Shown: piece after piece, positions 1 to 9,062 of the stretch
How the letters are laid out: each line of letters opens with the position of its first letter
Position numbering within the stretch: position 1 is the first letter of the stretch
Notes under the pieces: generated by a model
Databases searched by the model: none
Seen by the model: the letters and a program-made list of their open reading frames with translations, nothing else
What the model was told of the DNA's origin: nothing
Made by a program: the position numbers and the translations under genes
Assembly: GCA_023427945.1 (NCBI GenBank)
Contig: JAEYZR010000016.1
Location: 1-20,195 of the forward strand
Direction of reading: 5' to 3'
Source of the DNA: Pseudomonadota bacterium
GTDB lineage: Bacteria; Pseudomonadota; Gammaproteobacteria; Burkholderiales; Burkholderiaceae_B
Length of the DNA stretch: 20,195 bases

Positions 1-72
1 CACGGGTGTTCCCAGTTCAGCCTGCTTCAGCGCAAAGGCGATTTGCTCTTCGGTGTACTTCGATCTCTTCAC
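1..72 (-). CDS. IS3-family transposase OrfA, N-terminal fragment (runs off window edge)
   Basis: Twenty-four codons read leftward from a GTG at 72 and run off the window. The peptide begins VKRSKYTEEQIAFALKQAEL, the conserved opening of IS3-family OrfA proteins, in which it starts the helix-turn-helix that binds the element ends. A good ribosome-binding site (AGGAGC, complement of 79-84) lies 6 nt before the GTG. The ATG at 77 is out of frame and hits a stop at once, so GTG is the start. In the family, OrfA is joined to the DDE catalytic OrfB by programmed -1 frameshifting; that part is outside the window. Family assignment is secure; the exact IS name cannot be given. Confidence 0.8.
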   Translation of the reverse strand, partial: MKRSKYTEEQIAFALKQAELGTPV

Positions 73-152
73 GGCATGGCTCCTGTTCCATATGGTGAAA
101 TCATGCCGGATTTCTCTAATTTAGATCGGTACTAAAAACTGGGGTAGGGTCA
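1..152 (-). mobile_element. Right-hand edge (5' end) of an IS3-family insertion sequence
   Basis: The segment before the orfA start reads, inward from 152 on the minus strand, TGACCCTACCCCAGTTTTTA. This is a typical IS3-type terminal inverted repeat beginning 5'-TG. The element end is therefore placed at 152 (CA on the plus strand), followed by unrelated DNA. The other terminal repeat and the target-site duplication lie outside the window, so the boundary is inferred from one end only. The IS sits about 210 bp beyond the 3' end of glmS and does not disrupt it. Confidence 0.65.
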
Positions 153-283
153 CTCCCGGTCACGAGGCGTAGCAAGGCTCGCTTTCGACTAATAACGACA
201 CTCTGCAAACTACGACCGTGCCTAAAACAGCATCTGGACGTTTTGCAAAGCGACCGGAATCGAACGACAGAATCGAATGATTT

Positions 284-331
284 AAAGAAAAGACGGAGGC
301 ATGCAAACTTAACACCTGAAATGCAGGCCTC
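284..331 (-). terminator. Probable intrinsic terminator of glmS
   Basis: Read on the minus strand downstream of the glmS stop, 322-331 (GAGGCCTGCA) pairs with 296-305 (TGCATGCCTC). This is a 10-bp stem with one mismatch and a 16-nt loop, followed by a T-rich run (TCTTTTCTTT). Position and T-tract fit a Rho-independent terminator. The long loop and the mismatch keep confidence moderate. Confidence 0.5.
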
Positions 332-363
332 ACGTCAACTCAAAACCTAGCCCCGTTGCCCCC

Positions 364-2196
<1,833 letters not shown>

Positions 2197-2347
2197 GGTG
2201 TTTTTCCTGGATTAGAGAGCTGATGAAGGACATTCTGAGCCAGCATGCAAGAAATTGGATTGCGTATTTTTTGTTTGAATGACTAAATATTGCGCGCCAT
2301 GCTATAAGTGAAATTATCTATCTATAAAAGATAAAAATTGGTTTTTT
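2197..2347. promoter_or_regulatory. Divergent AT-rich promoter region, glmS / lrp-like
   Basis: This 151-bp gap is sharply more AT-rich than its surroundings and must hold the promoters of both divergent genes. Candidate elements are TTGCGT (2260-2265) with TAAATA (2284-2289), TATAAG (2303-2308), and a hexamer inverted repeat TTATCT-N9-AGATAA (2314-2334) just before the regulator start. The repeat could be an autoregulatory Lrp-type site, but AT-rich DNA produces such repeats easily. No single promoter can be picked with confidence. Confidence 0.4.
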
Positions 2348-2863
2348 ATGTCGCCTCAGCCTGCTTCTGGCAAATCACTCTCGACGACTCCCGGCATCAC
2401 GGACGAGCCGATCGACGATCTGGATCGCCGTATCCTCGCAAAGCTGCAAGAGGACTGTTCACTGAACAACCTGGAACTTGCCGCCAGCGTGCACGCGTCA
2501 GCGCCCACGACATTGCGGCGCGTGCGCAAGCTGCGCGAAGCGGGCTATATCGAGAAACAGGTGGCCATTCTGGCTCCCGAAAAACTGGATGCTTCGCTGA
2601 CAGCCATCGTGGAAATCACGCTGGAGAATCAGGCAGCCGAAGTCCTGCAGGCGTTCGAGGCGGCCATGCTGGCTGAATCTGCGGTGCTGCAGTGTTATCG
2701 GGTGTCTTCGGGCGCCGATTTCATCGTGGTGGTCCAGGTGCGCGACATGAATGCCTACCACGCCCTGGTGCATCGGGCCTTCACCGCTCAGGCGCGCGTG
2801 CGCAACGTGCGCACTTTCTTCTCCACCCATCGGGCCAAGTTCGATACCCGCATCGCACTCTGA
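2348..2863 (+). CDS. Lrp/AsnC-family transcriptional regulator
   Basis: This 171-residue protein is a feast/famine regulator, which typically binds DNA as dimers to octamers and senses amino acids. After an unusual Ser/Thr/Pro-rich N-terminal extension of about 20 residues comes the AsnC-type helix-turn-helix. It runs from IDDLDRRILAKLQEDCSLNN through TTLRRVRKLREAGYIEKQ, about residues 22-75. An alpha/beta RAM ligand-binding domain follows (SLTAIVEITL, CYRVSSGADFIVVVQVRD, to the C-terminal FSTHRAKFDTRIAL). The ATG at 2348 has only a weak Shine-Dalgarno, so a slightly later start near the HTH is possible. It is transcribed away from glmS across an AT-rich spacer, but its target cannot be read from the sequence. 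Confidence 0.9.
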   Translation: MSPQPASGKSLSTTPGITDEPIDDLDRRILAKLQEDCSLNNLELAASVHASAPTTLRRVRKLREAGYIEKQVAILAPEKLDASLTAIVEITLENQAAEVLQAFEAAMLAESAVLQCYRVSSGADFIVVVQVRDMNAYHALVHRAFTAQARVRNVRTFFSTHRAKFDTRIAL

Positions 2864-2977
2864 TCGCGGCGACGCTCTCCACGCCGCGGCACTTCACATC
2901 CCGGCCATGCCTTACACGCCACGGCGCCTCACGCTGCAGATCAACCCTGCCTGGCGATGGGTCGTGGGGTTCCGTCC

Positions 2978-3922
2978 TCACACCGCATCACTCGCTCGCC
3001 CCTGCGCCACCAGAAAATCCACCAGCGTGGCCAGCGGTGCATCGGGCGCGACATCGGAGCGGAGTCTCATCACATAACCCCAGGAGCCGCGCATGCGTTT
3101 GTCCGGAAACAGCTCGATCAGATGCCCTCGGGCCAGCTCCAGGTCGATCAGTGGCGAGCGTCCCAGCGCGATACCCACGCCGGCCACCGCCGCGGCCACG
3201 ACAGTGGTCATGCCGGCCAGCAGCAGCACCCGATCGGTGGTCAGCGTCTCCAGTCCGACATGGGGGCCCCAGGTGGACCAGTCGGTCTCCGGACTATCGA
3301 TGTGCTGTTCCTGGATCAGGCGATGATGCAGCAAGACCTCGGGATCGCTTCGCTGTTCTGCGGCAATCAACCCGGGGCTGCAAATGGGCACGACCGTTTC
3401 GGTGAACAAGGCAATATCGTCGGCCTGTGCGCGGTTCGGACCATCGGCCTGCTGATGCATGATGACGATATCGGGGCCGTGTGACGTCCAGCCTGGGGCA
3501 CGATTCGCGTGCAACTGCACTTGCACATGAATATCGGGATGCAGGCGGCTGAACTCGCCTATGCGTGTGGCCAGCCATAGCGAGGCCAGGGAGGGGTTGG
3601 CCGATACCTTGATGACACGCTGACCGGGTGGACCGGCCACGACTCGTACGTCCCGGCAGGCGGCATTGAGCACCGCCAGCCCTTGCGTGACGCCTGCCAG
3701 CAGTCGCGCACCGGCCTCGGTGACCTGCGCACGCGGCAGTCCTCCGCCGCGGTTGAGCACGCTGCAACCCAACTCGGTCTCCAGCGCACGCAACTGATGG
3801 CTGATCGCGCTCTTGGTGACATTCAATTCAAGCGCGGCAAGGCTGACGCTGCCCAATCGGGCAACGGCCTCGAATGCGCGGAGTGCGCCCAGCGGCGGGA
3901 TGCGGTCGGCGGGGGAAGACAT
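2978..3922 (-). CDS. LysR-family transcriptional regulator, GcvA-like
   Basis: The 314-residue product has the standard LysR layout. The N-terminal winged HTH (residues about 10-65) carries PPLGALRAFEAVARLGSVSL and KSAISHQLRALETELG. A type 2 periplasmic-binding-protein-like effector domain follows from about residue 95 (VIKVSANPSLASLWLATRI onward). The PPLxALRAFEAVAR opening is characteristic of the GcvA subgroup. The gene is divergent from the fused ABC exporter with only 97 bp between start codons. A set of alternating GTTGA/TCAAC half-sites starts 3 nt upstream of its ATG. Divergent placement next to a target gene is the classic LysR arrangement, so control of the exporter is a reasonable inference. 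The start has no clear ribosome-binding site, but the N-terminus fits the family. Confidence 0.9.
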   Translation of the reverse strand: MSSPADRIPPLGALRAFEAVARLGSVSLAALELNVTKSAISHQLRALETELGCSVLNRGGGLPRAQVTEAGARLLAGVTQGLAVLNAACRDVRVVAGPPGQRVIKVSANPSLASLWLATRIGEFSRLHPDIHVQVQLHANRAPGWTSHGPDIVIMHQQADGPNRAQADDIALFTETVVPICSPGLIAAEQRSDPEVLLHHRLIQEQHIDSPETDWSTWGPHVGLETLTTDRVLLLAGMTTVVAAAVAGVGIALGRSPLIDLELARGHLIELFPDKRMRGSWGYVMRLRSDVAPDAPLATLVDFLVAQGRASDAV

Positions 3923-3924
3923 GC

Positions 3925-3953
3925 GGTTGAGTTTAATTCAACCAGATGTTGAA
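3925..3953. promoter_or_regulatory. Probable LysR operator: three alternating GTTGA/TCAAC half-sites
   Basis: GGTTGA (3925-3930), TTCAACC (3937-3943) and GTTGAA (3948-3953) form two overlapping perfect inverted repeats. These are GGTTGA-N7-TCAACC, which contains the T-N11-A spacing of LysR boxes, and TTCAAC-N5-GTTGAA. The site lies between a LysR gene and its divergent neighbour, touching the LysR start, so autorepression plus control of the exporter is likely. The symmetry is seen directly; the binding protein is inferred. Confidence 0.6.
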
Positions 3954-4019
3954 AATCCATCGCTATGAGCGCGCCCCCGCATGAGCGAAGATGCGAGCCT
4001 GACTGGTGGAGTGTGCAAT

Positions 4020-7000
4020 ATGTATTTCGATTCTCGTCTGTGGGCGCTGACGGCCGGCATGCGCTCGGGCATGGCAGGCAGTGTGCTGCTGGGACTGCTG
4101 GCACTGGCTGCGGGCATTGCCCGGTTCGTGTTTCTCGGCTTGCTGCTGGCCGGCGTCTTCCGTGGTGCGCCCTGGCCTGAACTGCTGCCCGCCCTGCTTG
4201 GGACGGCGGCCATGGTGTTGCTGCGCGCCCTGCTCGATCACTGCCGCACGGTGCAAGCCCATCAAAGCGCGTTGAAGGCGCAGCACCTTCTGCGCGCACG
4301 GCTGTACGACCGCATCGTGGAATTGGGGCCGGCGTGGTTCGCCGACAAGCGCACCGGTGGCGTGATGCTGACGGTGGTCGATGGGGTGGAGCAACTGGAG
4401 ACGTTCTTCGGCCAGTACCTGCCGCAGGTAGCCATCGCGCTGTGCGCGCCGTTTGCCATCTTCGCCGTCATCGCTTTCTGGGATGTGCCGGTCGCGCTGG
4501 TGCTGCTGGGCTCCGCCCTGTTCGCCCTGTTCGCGCCGGCGCTGGTGCATCGACTCGATCGCCGTGCGAGCATGGCCAGGTCGCGGTCGCTGGATGCGTT
4601 TGGCGAGTCGTTTCTGGATGCCATGCAGGGCCTGCCCACCTTGAAGGCTTTTGGCCAGGGCAAGACCTACGGTGCACGCCTGGCTGAACAGGCTCGGGCC
4701 CTGTCGGACAACACGTTCTGGGTGCTGTCGGTCACCCTGCTCACACGCGGCATGAGCGACCTGGGCATTGCCCTGGGCGCAGCGCTGGCCCTGGTGCTGG
4801 GCGCCTGGCGGGTGATGAACGGCGAGATGAGTGTAGAGGCGCTGCTGATCGTGCTGATGGCTGGCACCGAAATTTTCCGGCCGCTGCGCGATCTGCGCAG
4901 CGTGCTGCACAAAGGCATGCTCGGCCAATCGGCAGCCCATAACGTGCATGCGCTGATGGATGCAAAAACCAGCTTGCCTGCTGTGGGCGACCAGCCCGCC
5001 GGAGAGCTCGCCCCCACCCTGGAATTCGATGACGTGTCGTTCGCCTACCCCGGTGGCCGCCTGGCACACGACAGGCTGTCGTTCAAGGTCGCCGCAGGTG
5101 AGCGCGTCGGCATCGTGGGACCGAGCGGCGCAGGCAAGTCCTCGCTGATTCGTCTGCTGTTGCGCCAGCACGATCCACAACGCGGCACGGTGCGCATCGG
5201 CGGACGGGACGTACGTGATCTGGCTCCCGCAGACGTGCTCTCGCACATGGCGATCGTGGCACAGGACACCACGCTGTTCTACGGCACGGTCGAATCGAAC
5301 CTGCGCCTGGGCAAGCCGCAAGCCAGCGACGAAGACATGATGGCCGCTGCGCGCGCGGCCAATGCCCACGAGTTCATCATGAGCCTGCCGCAGGGTTACG
5401 ACACGCCCATCGGCGAGCGCGGCACGCAGTTGTCCGGCGGGCAGCGCCAGCGTCTGGCCATCGCACGCGCACTCTTGCGCGACGCGCCCATCCTCATCCT
5501 GGATGAAGCCCTGTCTTCCGTGGATGCCGAAAACGAGTCCTTGATCCAGCAGGCCCTGGATCGTCTGATGCAGGGACGCACGACGCTGATCCTGGCACAC
5601 CGTCTGGCCAGTGTCGTGGGCGCAGACCGCACGCTGGTGCTCTCCGGTGGCCGCGTCGTGGAAGAAGGGGATCACCAGGCATTGATGGCGCAGCGCGGGC
5701 TGTATTTCCAGTTGATGCACGAGCAGGCCCAGGGCAGCGCCGACATCACGGCGGCCCCGTTCAATGATGCCGATGGCCTGAGCACGCACCGTGACAGCAA
5801 CGCATCACCGGCGGCTCATGCCAATGCGCATGCCCATGCGAACACATCGGCTCATGCCAACGCGCTTTCCCAGGCAAACACCGCTGCCCATGCCGATGCA
5901 CTTGCCCAGACGAACACACCTGCCCATGACAATGCGTCTGGCCATGCGAACACCGCTGCGCTGGCAGCTATGCATGCCCATGCGAACACGCCCGATCACA
6001 GCAATACGTCAACCGTTTCACTTCAAGACGCCGATGCACTCACCTCTCCCGCACCGCGCGATCTGGATCTCGATGCCGCCCGGATCGGTTGGCGCGCCAC
6101 CCTTGCCACCCTACTGCATTTCGTGGCTCCCTGGCGCGGCACCCTGGTGGCGACCATCGTGCTGGGCGTGGCTCGTGTGGCGGCGTTCATCGGCGTGGGC
6201 GTGCTCAGCGCACTGATCGTGGCAAGCGTGCGGGCCGGCAACGATCCCACGGCGCTGATCGTGGCCGTGCTGGTGATGGCCCCGCTGGCCGCACTCTTTC
6301 ACTGGCTGGAATCGTGGCTCGCCCATGCGATGGCGTACCGGCTGCTGGGTGACATGCGCGTCAAGCTCTTCGACAAACTCGAACGTCTGGCGCCGGCCTA
6401 CCTGATGCAGCGTCGCACCGGCGATCTGGTCGCGCTTTCGACGCAGGACGTCGAGATGGTGGAGTACTTTTATGCGCACACGGTTGCCCCGGCGATTGTC
6501 TCGATTCTGGTTCCGCTCACCGTGTTGCTGGCGCTGGGTCTGTACTCGTGGCCACTGGCTCTGGTGTTGCTGCCTTTCCTGGCCTACGCCATGCTGTCCC
6601 CGCTGCGCGGCCGGCGCCGCATCGATGCGCTGGGCAGCCAGGCCAGGCGCACGCTGGGCGAACTGAGTTCGCACGTGACCGACACCATCCAGGGCCTGGG
6701 CGAGCTGGTGGCGCTGCAAGCCACTGGCCGTCGCCGCCAGGCATTCCTCGCACTGACAGAACAATACGGCAAACAGCGGCTGGCTCTGCAGAAAGACCTG
6801 TCGCTGCAGAATGCACTGTTCGAGATCGCCACGGGCTGGGGCGGGCTGGCGGTGGCCGCTGTCGGCGCGCAACAGGTGGCCGCGGGTGCCTTGCCCGCAG
6901 GCGTGCTGCCGTTATTGATCCTGATCGCCATCGCGACCTTCCTGCCCGTCTCGGAAATCTCGCAGGTCAGCCGTCAACTGGCCGACACGATTGCCGCCAC

Positions 7001-7808
7001 GCGACGTCTGCACGTGGTCAACAATGAACCCGAACCTATCGTGGATGGCACACTGAGTCTGCCTGCGCCCACGACGGGTTCGGCGATTGCCTTCAAGAAC
7101 GTGAGTTTTCATTATCCAGGGCGCAGCACACTGTCGCTGGCCAACATCGACATCGAGGTTTCGCCAGGCTCCACGGCCGCTCTGGTAGGCCCCTCCGGCG
7201 CCGGCAAGAGTACGCTTGCCGCCCTGCTGCTGCGCTTCTGGGATCCCGTACGCGGTCAGGTCACGGTAGATGGCGTGCCCGCGCCACAGCTCGAGCTGGA
7301 CGCGCTGCGCGCCCGTGTCGCCCTGGTGACGCAAGACACCTATCTGTTCAACGACACCCTGCAGGCCAACATTCGTCTGGCGCGTCCGGATGCCAGCGAT
7401 GCCGACCTGCAACGGGCGCTCGAACAGGCAGCACTGACTGCCTTCGTCGAACAACTGCCCGAAGGGCTGAACACCCGCGTGGGTGAGCGCGGCGTGCAGT
7501 TGTCGGGCGGGCAGCGCCAGCGCATTGCGATCGCGCGTGCATTCCTGAAAAACGCGCCCGTGCTGCTGCTGGACGAAGCCACGTCGCACCTGGACACGCT
7601 CAGCGAATGGCAGGTGCGCCGCGCCCTGACCGATCTGATGAAAGGACGCACCACGCTGATCATCGCGCACCGGCTGGCCACGATCAAGAATGTCGACCGG
7701 ATCTTTGTGCTGAAGGCAGGACGCCTGGTGGAACAAGGCGATCACGACACCTTGATGGCCCAGAACGGTCTTTATGCGAGCCTGGCCCGCATGCAGGCGG
7801 GAGCGTGA
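4020..7808 (+). CDS. Single-chain fused ABC exporter (TMD-NBD-linker-TMD-NBD), CydDC-like
   Basis: This inner-membrane protein of 1262 residues holds two complete half-transporters. In half 1 the membrane domain (residues about 12-320) has the CydD-type FFGQYLPQ and FLDAMQGLPTLKAFG segments. Its ATPase has Walker A GPSGAGKSS (367-375), LSGGQ (471-475) and Walker B ILILDE with D495/E496. Half 2 has a CydC-like membrane domain (RRTGDLVALSTQDVEMVEYF), Walker A GPSGAGKST (1057-1065), LSGGQ (1161-1165) and D1185/E1186. Both ATPase sites look intact. A His/Ala/Asn repeat linker joins the halves (599-664). The ATG at 4020 has GGAG 8 nt upstream; an in-frame ATG at 3981 would add 13 residues but has no such site. 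CydDC normally exports cysteine and glutathione as two proteins; here they would be one. No cytochrome bd genes are adjacent, so the substrate is uncertain. Confidence 0.85.
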   Translation: MYFDSRLWALTAGMRSGMAGSVLLGLLALAAGIARFVFLGLLLAGVFRGAPWPELLPALLGTAAMVLLRALLDHCRTVQAHQSALKAQHLLRARLYDRIVELGPAWFADKRTGGVMLTVVDGVEQLETFFGQYLPQVAIALCAPFAIFAVIAFWDVPVALVLLGSALFALFAPALVHRLDRRASMARSRSLDAFGESFLDAMQGLPTLKAFGQGKTYGARLAEQARALSDNTFWVLSVTLLTRGMSDLGIALGAALALVLGAWRVMNGEMSVEALLIVLMAGTEIFRPLRDLRSVLHKGMLGQSAAHNVHALMDAKTSLPAVGDQPAGELAPTLEFDDVSFAYPGGRLAHDRLSFKVAAGERVGIVGPSGAGKSSLIRLLLRQHDPQRGTVRIGGRDVRDLAPADVLSHMAIVAQDTTLFYGTVESNLRLGKPQASDEDMMAAARAANAHEFIMSLPQGYDTPIGERGTQLSGGQRQRLAIARALLRDAPILILDEALSSVDAENESLIQQALDRLMQGRTTLILAHRLASVVGADRTLVLSGGRVVEEGDHQALMAQRGLYFQLMHEQAQGSADITAAPFNDADGLSTHRDSNASPAAHANAHAHANTSAHANALSQANTAAHADALAQTNTPAHDNASGHANTAALAAMHAHANTPDHSNTSTVSLQDADALTSPAPRDLDLDAARIGWRATLATLLHFVAPWRGTLVATIVLGVARVAAFIGVGVLSALIVASVRAGNDPTALIVAVLVMAPLAALFHWLESWLAHAMAYRLLGDMRVKLFDKLERLAPAYLMQRRTGDLVALSTQDVEMVEYFYAHTVAPAIVSILVPLTVLLALGLYSWPLALVLLPFLAYAMLSPLRGRRRIDALGSQARRTLGELSSHVTDTIQGLGELVALQATGRRRQAFLALTEQYGKQRLALQKDLSLQNALFEIATGWGGLAVAAVGAQQVAAGALPAGVLPLLILIAIATFLPVSEISQVSRQLADTIAATRRLHVVNNEPEPIVDGTLSLPAPTTGSAIAFKNVSFHYPGRSTLSLANIDIEVSPGSTAALVGPSGAGKSTLAALLLRFWDPVRGQVTVDGVPAPQLELDALRARVALVTQDTYLFNDTLQANIRLARPDASDADLQRALEQAALTAFVEQLPEGLNTRVGERGVQLSGGQRQRIAIARAFLKNAPVLLLDEATSHLDTLSEWQVRRALTDLMKGRTTLIIAHRLATIKNVDRIFVLKAGRLVEQGDHDTLMAQNGLYASLARMQAGA
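5814..6011 (+). repeat. 11-unit imperfect 18-bp tandem repeat encoding an AHANxx linker
   Basis: In frame within the exporter, consecutive hexapeptides read AHANAH, AHANTS, AHANAL, SQANTA, AHADAL, AQTNTP, AHDNAS, GHANTA, ALAAMH, AHANTP, DHSNTS. The consensus is AHANTx and the array holds ten histidines. It sits exactly between the first ATPase domain and the second membrane domain. The units are diverged at the nucleotide level (gct/gcc cat gcc/gcg aac/aat), so this is an old array rather than a recent expansion. It is probably a flexible cytoplasmic linker; metal binding by the histidines is possible but unproven. Confidence 0.85.
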
Positions 7809-7902
7809 TCATGCGGGCCAGCGCCTAGAAGCCATGTGCCCGGGCGGTGACGTGCCCGAAGGGCAGCACGCCCGGCACGGGCCGTCGCGGCGAAGCATCA
7901 GC

Positions 7903-7939
7903 GCGTGTGGCGCAGTGCGGGCATCGCCGCGCCACACGC
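7903..7939. terminator. Perfect 11-bp hairpin between convergent genes, possible bidirectional terminator
   Basis: GCGTGTGGCGC (7903-7913) pairs perfectly with GCGCCACACGC (7929-7939) around a 15-nt loop. It lies just beyond the stop of the leftward ATPase gene (stop at 7941) and about 95 nt after the exporter stop. Neither side has a real T-tract, so it may pause polymerase or protect 3' ends rather than act as a classic terminator. Confidence 0.45.
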
Positions 7940-7940
7940 C

Positions 7941-9062
7941 TTAATCCAGCCGCCCTTCCTCGACCCCGTGACAGGCCACGACATTCAACCCCGCCACGAC
8001 AGACTTCGGCGGCTCCACCCGGCAGCGATCGTTCGCATGCGGACAGCGTGGATGGAAGGTGCAACCAGGCGGCGGGTTCAGCGGATTGGGCACCTCGCCG
8101 GCCACACGGGTGCGGGCACGCCCTTCGCCATGCATGTCGGGAATGGCCTCCAGCAACATCCGCGTGTAGGGATGACGCGGCCGCTCGAACAGGGCATCAC
8201 GTGGCGCGACTTCCACGATACGCCCCAGATACATGACCGCCACCCGATCGGCGACGTGATGCACCACCGCCAGATTGTGCGAGATGAACACGTAGGTCAG
8301 ACCCAGATTGCGCTGCAGGTCTTTCATCAGGTTCAACACCTGGGCCTGCACCGACACGTCCAGCGCCGACGTGGGCTCGTCGCACACCAGCAGATCGGGC
8401 TGCACCGCCAGCGCTCGCGCTATCGAGATGCGTTGGCGTTGACCACCAGAGAACTGATGCGGATAGCGTTGCTGATCGGCCGGGTCCAGCCCCACTTGCG
8501 TGAGCAGCTCCGACACCCGCGCCACACGCTGGGCTGACGTCATCTTCGTATGCGTCAGCAACGGTTCGGCGATGATGCGGCCCACGCGCCAGCGCGGATT
8601 CAGGCTGGCATAGGGATCCTGGAAAATCATCTGCAGGCGCCGGCGGATGTCGCGTCCACCAGGTTTGTCCATGTCGGACAAGGGCTTGCCATCGAAAAGA
8701 ATCGTTCCGCGGGTCAGCCCATACAGGCCCACCAGCATGCGTGCCACGGTCGATTTGCCGCAGCCCGACTCGCCCACCAGCGCAAAGGTTTCACCTCGCC
8801 CGATGTCGAAACTCACGCCATCGACCGCACGCAGGTCGATTCGCGGCCGGCGTGAGATGACGCGCTCCAGCCAGGGAGGCGACACGTCGAACCAGCGGGC
8901 GGCATCTTCCACACGCACCAGCGGGTGCTGCACGGCCGCCGTACCTATCGGGCCGTCATCCGCTGGCGGGGGTGCATCCGTTGCACGTATGAGGGTGGGA
9001 TCGATGGCCGCAGCAACCGCCTCTTCGGAGGCGGCATCCGGGGAGACCGGTTTGTCGCTCAT
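7941..9062 (-). CDS. Peptide/solute ABC importer ATP-binding protein, DppF/OppF type
   Basis: This is the second ATPase of the importer operon; it powers the two permeases from the cytoplasmic face. The 373 residues include an unusual Ala/Pro/acidic N-terminal extension (about 1-45). The ABC domain follows, with Walker A GESGCGKST (97-105), Q-loop FQDP (147-150), signature FSGGQ (204-208), Walker B LLVCDE (D228/E229) and the H-loop FISHNLAVV. The C-terminal oligopeptide-transporter domain ends with PPPGCTFHPRCPHANDRC, the Cys-rich motif usual in DppF-like ATPases. The start overlaps the upstream ATPase stop by 4 nt (ATGA), which suggests coupled translation. It is the last gene of the operon. 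Substrate (di-, oligopeptide, glutathione or other) cannot be decided from this subunit. Confidence 0.92.
   Translation of the reverse strand: MSDKPVSPDAASEEAVAAAIDPTLIRATDAPPPADDGPIGTAAVQHPLVRVEDAARWFDVSPPWLERVISRRPRIDLRAVDGVSFDIGRGETFALVGESGCGKSTVARMLVGLYGLTRGTILFDGKPLSDMDKPGGRDIRRRLQMIFQDPYASLNPRWRVGRIIAEPLLTHTKMTSAQRVARVSELLTQVGLDPADQQRYPHQFSGGQRQRISIARALAVQPDLLVCDEPTSALDVSVQAQVLNLMKDLQRNLGLTYVFISHNLAVVHHVADRVAVMYLGRIVEVAPRDALFERPRHPYTRMLLEAIPDMHGEGRARTRVAGEVPNPLNPPPGCTFHPRCPHANDRCRVEPPKSVVAGLNVVACHGVEEGRLD

Noticed and set aside
2197..2347. glmS ribozyme/riboswitch in the glmS leader
   Set aside because: The leader is short and AT-rich with no recognisable ribozyme core. This ribozyme is known from Firmicutes and relatives.
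3981..4019. Upstream ATG for the ABC exporter
   Set aside because: It has no Shine-Dalgarno, while the ATG at 4020 has GGAG at good spacing and begins close to the first membrane helix.
3963..5789. 608-codon minus-strand open frame opposite the ABC exporter
   Set aside because: The opposite strand encodes clear ABC motifs in order. This frame is Gln/His/Arg-rich low-quality sequence typical of antisense to GC-rich codons.
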